Part shown: one piece after another, positions 1-4,397 of the stretch
Position numbering within the stretch: the stretch's first letter is position 1
Layout of the letters: every line of letters starts with the position of its first letter
Assembly (NCBI GenBank): GCA_003561835.1
Contig: PWVN01000023.1
Location: 1 to 8,120, forward strand
DNA length: 8,120 nucleotides
Direction: 5' to 3'
From: Syntrophomonadaceae bacterium
Lineage (GTDB): Bacteria > Bacillota > Dethiobacteria > PWVN01
Program-made: the position numbers and the translations under genes
Notes under the pieces: model-generated
Seen by the model: the letters and a program-made list of their open reading frames with translations, nothing else
Told to the model about the DNA's origin: nothing
The model's database searches: none

Positions 1-1
1 C

Positions 2-118
2 AGCAACGGCGGCGACCGGCCGAAGCCAAGGGATGACAACCGCGGCGGTGGCGACCGGCCGAAGCGGGATGAAGACAACAGCAAATTCGGCAGGGGCGGC
101 CGCAAGCCCATCCGCTAG
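2..118 (+). CDS. pnp: 3' end of a gene with a Gly/Arg/Asp-rich tail, probably polynucleotide phosphorylase (partial)
   Basis: An open frame enters from the left edge and encodes 38 residues before a TAG at 116-118. The peptide is hydrophilic and low in complexity, rich in Gly, Arg, Asp, Asn and Lys. It contains a near repeat of about 13 residues (GDRPKPRDDN, then GDRPKRDEDN) and ends in GRKPIR. Such disordered basic or mixed-charge tails occur after the S1 RNA-binding domain of bacterial PNPases, and also on some RNA helicases. The PNPase assignment rests on synteny: in Bacillus, pnpA lies directly before a YlxY-like deacetylase gene, as here. No catalytic part is visible. The frame is secure; the product name is an inference. 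Confidence 0.55.
   Translation, partial: SNGGDRPKPRDDNRGGGDRPKRDEDNSKFGRGGRKPIR
11..65 (+). repeat. 16-base direct repeat in the Gly/Arg-rich tail
   Basis: GGCGACCGGCCGAAGC occurs at 11-26 and again at 50-65. The 39-base period equals 13 codons and keeps the frame, so both copies encode GDRPK. This looks like expansion of a low-complexity tail by in-frame duplication rather than a mobile or regulatory repeat. Confidence 0.85.
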
Positions 119-140
119 AGGCCTGCCTCTCAAATCAGGG

Positions 141-168
141 AACAGCGATGATAAATCGCTGTTTTTTT
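141..168 (+). terminator. Rho-independent terminator of the upstream (pnp-like) gene
   Basis: A perfect 9-bp stem (141-149 with 155-163, AACAGCGAT paired with ATCGCTGTT) has a five-base loop and runs into seven Ts at 162-168. It begins 22 bases after the TAG of the upstream gene. It separates that gene from the envelope cassette, which therefore needs its own promoter between about 169 and 222. Confidence 0.93.
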
Positions 169-170
169 GT

Positions 171-196
171 GCATAAAAAGCCTTCTTCCATACTAT
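171..196 (+). promoter_or_regulatory. Possible sporulation-type promoter for the envelope cassette
   Basis: CATACTAT at 189-196 resembles the -10 elements of sporulation sigma factors; it contains CATACTA (sigma-G-like) and differs from the sigma-E CATACAnT form at one fixed base. GCATA at 171-175 resembles a sporulation -35 element. The spacer between them is only 13 bases, shorter than expected for either factor, so the assignment is weak. A promoter is expected here because the upstream terminator ends at 168. Confidence 0.3.
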
Positions 197-208
197 TCTT
201 TAGAATAG
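193..208 (+). promoter_or_regulatory. 16-base palindrome between putative -10 and ribosome binding site
   Basis: CTATTCT (193-199) and AGAATAG (202-208) are perfect inverted repeats separated by TT. As DNA this could be a binding site for a dimeric regulator overlapping the putative -10. As RNA it could form a short 6-bp hairpin with a TTTA loop that reaches the first bases of the AGGAGG at 207-212. No known operator consensus was recognised. Confidence 0.35.
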
Positions 209-216
209 GAGGGGGG
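207..216 (+). promoter_or_regulatory. Ribosome binding site that sets the start of the first deacetylase-like gene
   Basis: AGGAGGGGGG lies ten bases before the GTG at 223, measured from the end of its AGGAGG core. It decides the start: the in-frame ATG at 148 lies inside the terminator stem and has no ribosome binding site. Confidence 0.8.
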
Positions 217-222
217 ATAACG

Positions 223-954
223 GTGTTTTATCATGTGCGGGTAAAAAAGAAACTCCTCTACGCCCTGGTCCTTATCATTCTTTTTCTGATTCTGGCCTGC
301 CTCATCAATGACCAGATCCTGCAGCATGTCTTTCAAGCCTTAAGCGGCGATATCCTCTACTGCTTTGACACCCGGGAGAAGGTCCTGGTCTTCACCTTCG
401 AGGTGTCCACCGGGGAAGATTACCTGGAGGAGCTGCTGGATGTTCTCGGCCGCCACGCTATCCGGGCCACCTTCTTCATCACGGGGCACTGGGTCTCGGA
501 GAACCCGGGCTTCGCCCGGCGCCTGGCAGCCCGGCACGAGCTGGGGAACCACAGCTATTCCCATCCCCGCCTGGAGGAGCTGAGGGATGGGGAAGTGGTG
601 CAGGAATTCGCCGGCTTCCAGGAGGCTCTGGAGGAAGCGGTGCCGGGGACGGAGGTCCACTACTTCCGCCCCCCCTACGGGGACTTCGACGAGCGGGCCC
701 AGTCTTTGGCCCTGGAGCGGGGGCAGCTGCCCGTCATGTGGAGCATCGAATCCAGGGATTGGACCGCTGCCTCTCTGGACCGCTACATCCAGGACTTCCT
801 TAAGAAAGCCCATCCCGGCGGCATCGCCGTCTTCCGGGCCGCCTCGGAAGAGACGGTCATGGCCCTGCCCCTGCTCATCCAGGCCCTCTGGAAGGAAGGC
901 TACAGCATCATCTCCCTGGAAAGGGCCTTACAAGAATACGGGGGGGGGATCTGA
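223..954 (+). CDS. Membrane-anchored polysaccharide deacetylase (NodB-fold) protein with degenerate active site
   Basis: The protein has 243 residues. A short basic N-terminus and one membrane span (about residues 11-28) anchor a NodB-type domain (about 53-235) outside the membrane. NodB enzymes remove N- or O-acetyl groups from peptidoglycan or other glycans using an Asp-His-His metal site. Here motif 1, normally TFDDG, reads TFEVST (58-63), so the base and the metal-binding Asp are both missing. Motif 2, HSYSH (110-114), motif 3, RPPYG (149-153), and the RDW of motif 4 (178-180) are kept. The usual LxH of motif 5 is replaced by VFR (203-205). The fold is clear, but normal zinc-dependent catalysis is doubtful. 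Its position after the pnp-like tail matches ylxY in Bacillus. The GTG at 223 was chosen on its ribosome binding site. It ends in a nine-G run just before the next gene. Confidence 0.85.
   Translation: MFYHVRVKKKLLYALVLIILFLILACLINDQILQHVFQALSGDILYCFDTREKVLVFTFEVSTGEDYLEELLDVLGRHAIRATFFITGHWVSENPGFARRLAARHELGNHSYSHPRLEELRDGEVVQEFAGFQEALEEAVPGTEVHYFRPPYGDFDERAQSLALERGQLPVMWSIESRDWTAASLDRYIQDFLKKAHPGGIAVFRAASEETVMALPLLIQALWKEGYSIISLERALQEYGGGI
940..948 (+). repeat. Nine-G homopolymer at the junction of the two deacetylase-like genes
   Basis: Nine consecutive Gs encode Gly-Gly-Gly near the C-terminus of the first gene and also lie where the ribosome binding site of the second gene (ATG at 956) is expected. 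Reading with one G fewer avoids the TGA at 952-954 and continues in frame through GGA-TCT-GAT into the ATG of the second gene, giving a fusion. Confidence 0.9.
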
Positions 955-955
955 T

Positions 956-1978
956 ATGCGGCTCTTCAAAGCGGTGGCCGGCAGAAGGATCCTCCTCTGC
1001 CTGGTCCTCCTCCTCCTGGCGGTTCTGCTCCTGGCCCAGGGCAGGGAACCCCTGGCCCGCCGCCTGCACGGGGCAAAGGCGGGGGTCCTCTACATGGGCC
1101 AACCCGTGGCCGGCCTCCTGGCCCCCGAGGTGGAGGAGTTGGTTCGGGCGAGGGCGGAAGAGTTCTTCGTGGGACCGGTGGACGCCGGGGAGGATCCGGA
1201 TTGGCCCCGGGGCGTCATCCCTCATATGGACGGGCTGCGCCTGGACGTGGAAGGGACGGCGGCCCTCATCCTGCAGGCAGGGCGGGGGGAGGAGGTCTCT
1301 CCCCTTCTGGAGCGGGTACCTCCCCGGGTGACCCTGGCGGACTTCCCCGCCAGGCCCGTCTTCCGGGGCAGCCCCCGGAAGAGCCAGGTTTCCCTGATGA
1401 TCAACGTGGCCTGGGGCGGGGAACACCTGCCGGCCATGCTGGAGGCCCTGGCCGGGGAGGGGGCCAAGGCCACCTTCTTTCTGGTGGGCCGCTGGGCGGA
1501 GAAAAACCCGGAATACGTCCGGGCCATCCTGGAAGGGGGTCACCAGGTGGCCTCCCACGGGTACGATGACGGCATCCTGCTCCGGGGCCTCCCCCTTAAA
1601 GAAGCCCTGGAGGACCTTAAGAGGAGCAAGGCGGTCCTCGAGGAATACACGGGGGAGGACATCCGGTATGTAACCCCCCACAAGGGGGAGTACGATGAGA
1701 CGGCCCTGGAGGCGGCAGAGGGGTTGGGCCTTACGATGGTCCTCTGGACCCTGGACACCGCCGATTGGTTGAAACCGGGCCTGGAGAGGATGCTTAAGCG
1801 CACCGTGGACCCGGCCTTTGGCGGGGCCATCATCCTGATGCACCCCACCGAAACCTCAAAGGCTTACCTGAAGGAGGCCCTGCCCCGCCTGAGGGCCAAA
1901 GGCCTGGAACCCGTCACCGTGACCGAGCTCCTCTGCCCCGACCCCGACAACCTCCTGCCGGGGAGGTGGCAAAGATGA
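956..1978 (+). CDS. YlxY-like polysaccharide deacetylase-fold protein with extra N-terminal ectodomain, probably non-catalytic
   Basis: The protein has 340 residues. A membrane span (about 12-27) is followed by an N-terminal ectodomain (about 33-130) and a NodB-type domain (about 143-327). The stretch INVAWG (149-154), at the place of TFDDG, together with KATFF and GRW (171-180), recalls from memory the YlxY family of spore-formers, in which the Asp pair is also missing. The motif 2 region reads SHGYDD (200-205), keeping only the first His, and the RPPYG region is replaced by TPHKGEYD (240-247). DTADW (267-271) and LMHP (294-297) remain. It is probably a glycan-binding or structural pseudoenzyme, though an altered mechanism is possible. 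The ectodomain resembles that of the next gene, the VanW protein. The start lies one base after the TGA of the gene before, and the stop overlaps the next start (ATGA). Confidence 0.85.
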   Translation: MRLFKAVAGRRILLCLVLLLLAVLLLAQGREPLARRLHGAKAGVLYMGQPVAGLLAPEVEELVRARAEEFFVGPVDAGEDPDWPRGVIPHMDGLRLDVEGTAALILQAGRGEEVSPLLERVPPRVTLADFPARPVFRGSPRKSQVSLMINVAWGGEHLPAMLEALAGEGAKATFFLVGRWAEKNPEYVRAILEGGHQVASHGYDDGILLRGLPLKEALEDLKRSKAVLEEYTGEDIRYVTPHKGEYDETALEAAEGLGLTMVLWTLDTADWLKPGLERMLKRTVDPAFGGAIILMHPTETSKAYLKEALPRLRAKGLEPVTVTELLCPDPDNLLPGRWQR

Positions 1979-2805
1979 AGAGGACTCTGAGGCGGCTGGC
2001 CTGCCTGTTAGCTGCGGCCCTCCTTCTGACGGCGGTTTTCCAGGGGGCCAGGGCCGGCAGCCGGATTCGCCGGAGCCTCTACGGTGCGGCTCCCGGGGTG
2101 ACCCTGGAGGGCCGCGACATGAGCTACCGCCTGCGGGAGGAAGTGGAGGAGCTGGTTCGCCGCGAGGCGGAAGCTGTGCGGCAGGACCCCCGGAATGCCT
2201 TTTTTGACAGGAATACGGGGGAGGTTTACTCCGAAGTCCAGGGCCGCCTGGTCAACGTGAAAAGCACCGTGGAGGCGGTCATGGAGGCGGAAAGGGACAC
2301 CCGGGTATCCCTGGTGCTGGTCCACATCGACCCGGAGCTGACGGCGGCCATGCTTAAGAGCATGGACCAACCCCTGGGGAGCTTCGAAACCTCCATCGGC
2401 GGCGGCGGGGGCAGGGCGGAGAACATCCGCCTGGCCACCAGGGCCCTGGATTACTACCTGGTGGCCCCGGGCCAGGTCTTCTCCTTCAACCGCACCGTGG
2501 GCCCCACCACGGCGGAGCGGGGCTACAAGCCGGCCCCCATCATCGTGGGGGGCAGCATCGTCCTGGGCCTGGGGGGCGGCATCTGCCAGGTATCCACCAC
2601 CCTCTTCAACGCCGTGGATTATGCGGGCCTGGAGGTGGTGGAGCGCCACCTGCACTCAAAACCCATAGGGTATGTGCCCCGGGGCCGGGACGCCACCGTC
2701 AGCCACCACCTGGATTTCAAGTTCCGCAACACCTCCAACCGCTACATCCTGATCCGGGCATGGACAGATTGGCGGATAAGCATTACAATAATGACACACC
2801 CGTGA
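1975..2805 (+). CDS. VanW-family protein with YoaR-like N-terminal domain
   Basis: The protein has 276 residues, with an N-terminal membrane span or signal segment (about 6-24). A domain resembling the putative peptidoglycan-binding region of YoaR-type proteins follows (about 33-130). The VanW domain (about 134-265) shows ENIRLA (149-154), APGQVFSFNRTVGP (164-177), ERGYKPAPIIVGG (181-193), GGGICQVSTTLFNA (200-213), ERH (223-225) and GRDATV (237-242). VanW was named from vancomycin-resistance clusters, but its biochemical role is unsettled and most members lie in ordinary envelope loci. No C-terminal G5 domain is present, and the protein stops soon after the VanW core. The ATG at 1975 overlaps the previous stop by four bases, with GGAGG at 1962-1966; a GTG at 1966 is in frame but has no spaced ribosome binding site. 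It is probably translationally coupled to the gene before. Confidence 0.88.
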   Translation: MKRTLRRLACLLAAALLLTAVFQGARAGSRIRRSLYGAAPGVTLEGRDMSYRLREEVEELVRREAEAVRQDPRNAFFDRNTGEVYSEVQGRLVNVKSTVEAVMEAERDTRVSLVLVHIDPELTAAMLKSMDQPLGSFETSIGGGGGRAENIRLATRALDYYLVAPGQVFSFNRTVGPTTAERGYKPAPIIVGGSIVLGLGGGICQVSTTLFNAVDYAGLEVVERHLHSKPIGYVPRGRDATVSHHLDFKFRNTSNRYILIRAWTDWRISITIMTHP

Positions 2806-2826
2806 AGCGGAAAAGGAGGAAGCCCC

Positions 2827-3279
2827 ATGGAACCAGAAGTCCAGGTACAGTTCATCCGCCTTCCCCATCTGGGGGAACTGCCCCCGCCCGTCCGGATGAC
2901 GGGAAATTCCGCCGGTTTCGACCTGGCGGCGGCGGTGGACAGGCCCCTCACTCTTGAGCCCGGCGAGTTCAAACTGCTGCCCACGGGCATCGCCCTGGCC
3001 ATCCCTGCGGGATATGAAGGCCAGGTCCGGCCCCGGAGCGGCCTGGCCCTGCGCCACGGCCTGACGGTCCTCAACTCCCCCGGGACCATCGATGCCGACT
3101 ACCGGGGGGAGGTCAAGGTCCTTTTGATCAACCTGGGCCGGGAAGCCTACCAGGTCCAGCGGGGCGACCGGATCGCCCAGCTCCTCATCGCCCGCAGCCC
3201 CCGGATCCGGCTGGTGGAATCCGACGGGCTCCCCGAAACCCCCCGGGGTGGGGGCGGCTTTGGCCATACGGGAAAATGA
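2827..3279 (+). CDS. dut: dUTP diphosphatase (trimeric dUTPase)
   Basis: This enzyme hydrolyses dUTP to dUMP and pyrophosphate, keeping uracil out of DNA and supplying dUMP for thymidylate synthesis. Its 150 residues fit the trimeric family, and all five motifs are visible. Motif 1 is SAGFDLAA (28-35); motif 2 is PRSGLA (69-74). Motif 3 is GTIDADYRGEV (86-96), with Asp89 as the likely catalytic base and Tyr92 for sugar selection. Motif 4 is RGDRIAQLLI (112-121). The C-terminal arm RGGGGFGHTG (140-149) completes motif 5; it has His where many members have Ser (GFGSTG). A strong AGGAGGA at 2814-2820 precedes the ATG. The gene follows the VanW gene by 21 bases with no terminator between, so it is probably in the same transcript. 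It is cytoplasmic and functionally unrelated to its envelope neighbours. Confidence 0.97.
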   Translation: MEPEVQVQFIRLPHLGELPPPVRMTGNSAGFDLAAAVDRPLTLEPGEFKLLPTGIALAIPAGYEGQVRPRSGLALRHGLTVLNSPGTIDADYRGEVKVLLINLGREAYQVQRGDRIAQLLIARSPRIRLVESDGLPETPRGGGGFGHTGK

Positions 3280-3292
3280 AGCATCAAAACCC

Positions 3293-3337
3293 CACCCTTC
3301 TGCATACACATGAATTAAGAACCCCGCAGAAGAGGTG
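3293..3337 (+). promoter_or_regulatory. Hairpin sequestering the ribosome binding site of the small membrane protein
   Basis: Bases 3293-3303 (CACCCTTCTGC) pair with 3326-3337 (GCAGAAGAGGTG) in 11 base pairs interrupted by one bulged A at 3333, around a 22-base loop. The 3' arm contains the whole AGAGGTG (3331-3337) that lies before the ATG at 3343. There is no U-run, so this is not an intrinsic terminator. It would be expected to limit translation of the small open frame unless opened. Biological control is inferred; the pairing is seen directly. Confidence 0.5.
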
Positions 3338-3342
3338 TGCCC

Positions 3343-3450
3343 ATGAACTACCAGATTCTCATCATTTTCCTGATCATGGCCCTGGCAGCCCTGCTGATCG
3401 CCAGCATCCAGCCCTTTTTCACCAGCGTGAAACCCCTGAAAAAGTGGTGA
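3343..3450 (+). CDS. Small single-span membrane protein of unknown function (35 residues)
   Basis: ATG at 3343 to TGA at 3448-3450 encodes a 35-residue peptide. A strongly hydrophobic segment (about residues 4-22, rich in Ile, Leu, Ala and Met) is followed by a short tail with lysines at 30, 33 and 34, ending KKW. The positive-inside rule predicts the C-terminus in the cytoplasm. AGAGGTG at 3331-3337 is a plausible ribosome binding site five bases before the start, though it can be buried in a hairpin. The stop is followed after four bases by the ATG of the YlmC/YmxH gene, suggesting coupling. I do not recognise a family. It lies in a gap between well-identified genes, and its amphipathic layout argues that it is real, perhaps an accessory subunit or small regulator at the membrane. 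Confidence 0.65.
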   Translation: MNYQILIIFLIMALAALLIASIQPFFTSVKPLKKW

Positions 3451-3454
3451 TGCC

Positions 3455-3709
3455 ATGCTCTTAAGCGACATCGGGGACAGGGAGATCATCAACGTCCACG
3501 ACGGGGCCCGGCTGGGCGTGATGGCCGACACGGACTTGGTCATCGACCAGGAGGGGAAGATCAAGACCCTCCTTTTGCACCCCCCATTTAAAATTTTCCG
3601 CCCCCGGAGCCGGGATGAGCTGCAGATCCCCTGGGGATCCGTGACAAAAATCGGCGATGACATCCTCTTTGTGGATTTCCGCCTGCGCGGCAAATACTGC
3701 CGGGCATGA
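3455..3709 (+). CDS. ymxH: YlmC/YmxH-family sporulation protein (PRC-barrel)
   Basis: The protein has 84 residues and matches the YlmC/YmxH family of small PRC-barrel proteins found in endospore-formers. Visible family features are MLLSDIGDREIIN at the start, DGARLGVMADTDLVID (16-31), the RDELQIPW stretch (53-60), and KIGDDILFVD (65-74). PRC-barrels are small beta-barrels thought to bind other proteins or RNA; the exact role of this subfamily is not established. In Bacillus ymxH lies just before spoVFA. Here a stress-type gene has its own unit between the two. The ribosome binding site is weak (GTGGTGA around 3444-3450) and overlaps the end of the small membrane gene, which suggests translational coupling. 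The stop codon overlaps the putative -35 element of the next gene. Confidence 0.9.
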   Translation: MLLSDIGDREIINVHDGARLGVMADTDLVIDQEGKIKTLLLHPPFKIFRPRSRDELQIPWGSVTKIGDDILFVDFRLRGKYCRA

Positions 3710-3736
3710 ATATCCCAGCAGGCCATGGCTATACTA
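3707..3736 (+). promoter_or_regulatory. Sigma-G-like (forespore) promoter for the stress-type gene
   Basis: TGAATA at 3707-3712 and TATACTA at 3730-3736 are separated by 17 bases. The remembered sigma-G consensus is TGAATA, 17-18 bases, CATACTA, so all 13 bases but one agree. Sigma-A could also use TATACT as a -10, but no good TTGACA lies at the right distance. The -35 begins at the TGA stop of the YlmC/YmxH gene. Confidence 0.6.
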
Positions 3737-3768
3737 ACTACAGACTCTAGAATGTTAGGAGGTATAAC

Positions 3769-4251
3769 ATGGCAGAAACAGTTGTTGCTGTATTCAGGGA
3801 GCACCGTTCGGCGGAGCAGGCAGTCCGGGATATGAAGGAGCAGGGAATTGGAGACGACGAAATCTCCCTCATTGCCAAAGATGAAGGCGCCCGCCGCGGC
3901 GGCGGGGAGGAGCCGAGCTACGAAGACCAGAACCTGGCCGACGGCACCACCACCGGGGGGGCCCTGGGCGGCCTGGCAGGCCTGCTGGCGGGAGCCGGAG
4001 CCCTGCTGATCCCGGGAATCGGCCCCATCATCGCAGCCGGACCCCTGGCCGGGGCCCTGACGGGCGTGGTCACCGGCGGCGTGGCCGGCGGATTGATCGA
4101 CTACGGCATCCCCGAGGAACGGGGCCAGCACTACGAGGACCGGGTCCGGGAAGGAAAGATCCTGGTAACGGTCCGCTCCCGGGGGGAAGATGCGGAAAGT
4201 GCCGTGGAGATCCTTAAAGAGAACGGAGCCGAGGAAGTGGAGACCCACTAG
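3769..4251 (+). CDS. General stress protein YflT-like, with glycine-rich hydrophobic core
   Basis: The protein has 160 residues in three parts. The N-terminal part (1-38) has a beta-alpha-beta look (VVAVF, AEQAVRDMKEQGI, ISLIA). A central segment (about 61-113) is rich in Gly and Ala with hydrophobic residues and contains PGIGPIIAAGPLAGALTG, resembling a glycine-zipper membrane hairpin. The C-terminal part (about 114-160) has ILVTVR, SAVEILKENGAEEVE and returns to an alpha-beta pattern. This layout fits proteins annotated as YflT-type general stress or low-temperature-induced proteins; the molecular function is unknown. AGGAGGT at 3757-3763 is an excellent ribosome binding site, and the gene has its own promoter and terminator. 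If the promoter is sigma-G type, the protein would be made in the forespore and may associate with spore membranes. Function is inferred only from family resemblance. Confidence 0.75.
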   Translation: MAETVVAVFREHRSAEQAVRDMKEQGIGDDEISLIAKDEGARRGGGEEPSYEDQNLADGTTTGGALGGLAGLLAGAGALLIPGIGPIIAAGPLAGALTGVVTGGVAGGLIDYGIPEERGQHYEDRVREGKILVTVRSRGEDAESAVEILKENGAEEVETH

Positions 4252-4268
4252 AGTAAAGACCCACTAGA
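4241..4268 (+). repeat. 12-base direct repeat across the stop codon of the stress-type gene
   Basis: AGACCCACTAGA at 4241-4252, containing the TAG stop, is repeated at 4257-4268 with a 16-base period. It looks like a small tandem duplication by replication slippage, with the last four bases of each unit diverged. Confidence 0.8.
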
Positions 4269-4283
4269 AGGATAAGTGAGCAG

Positions 4284-4310
4284 AAAGCGCGCCCCCGGCG
4301 CGCTTTTTTT
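4284..4310 (+). terminator. Rho-independent terminator after the stress-type gene
   Basis: A perfect 10-bp stem (4284-4293 with 4297-4306, AAAGCGCGCC paired with GGCGCGCTTT) closes a three-base loop and ends in seven Ts at 4304-4310. It separates the stress-type gene from the dipicolinate operon, so dpaA needs a promoter of its own after this point. Confidence 0.95.
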
Positions 4311-4324
4311 GTTGCCCCCCTCGA

Positions 4325-4351
4325 ACACATTTTTGCAAACCTCATATATTA
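4325..4351 (+). promoter_or_regulatory. Sigma-K-like (mother-cell) promoter of the dipicolinate operon
   Basis: CATATATTA at 4343-4351 matches the sigma-K -10 pattern CATANNNTA at every fixed base. AC at 4325-4326 lies 16 bases upstream, where the minimal sigma-K -35 (AC) is expected. The Bacillus subtilis spoVF operon is transcribed by sigma-K in the mother cell, so pattern and context agree. TATATT could alternatively serve sigma-A, but the -35 region for that is poor. The predicted transcript start near 4358 leaves a leader of about 40 bases. Confidence 0.65.
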
Positions 4352-4397
4352 GAAGTAACACAGGGAAAAGGGCTTACCCCCGGGGGAGGATGCCGGA

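Noticed and set aside
148..222. In-frame ATG at 148 as the start of the first deacetylase-like gene
   Set aside because: It lies inside the stem of the upstream terminator, has no ribosome binding site, and adds 25 residues unlike a signal segment. The GTG at 223 follows AGGAGG and a normal membrane anchor.
587..955. Upstream extension of the second deacetylase-like gene's frame back to 587
   Set aside because: The extension is Arg/Pro/Ser-rich and overlaps the first gene in another frame, typical of high-GC shadow translation. The ATG at 956 begins a signal-anchor sequence.
908..1843. Minus-strand open frame of 311 codons opposite the second deacetylase-like gene
   Set aside because: The forward gene has clear domain motifs; the reverse product is rich in Gly, Pro, Gln and His with no domain.
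3303..3311. CATACACAT as a sigma-E -10 element before the small membrane gene
   Set aside because: The last T of CATACAnT is out of place and no ATA-type -35 lies at the right distance. The bases mostly form the loop of the hairpin at 3293-3337.
3276..3464. 62-codon forward open frame between dut and ymxH
   Set aside because: Its product is a His/Pro-rich hydrophilic string with no ribosome binding site. It overlaps, in another frame, the better supported membrane peptide at 3343-3450.
2656..4248. Long minus-strand open frame of 530 codons
   Set aside because: It runs antisense to five well-supported genes, has low-complexity Gly/Pro/Gln composition and no recognisable motif. High GC content lengthens such antisense frames.
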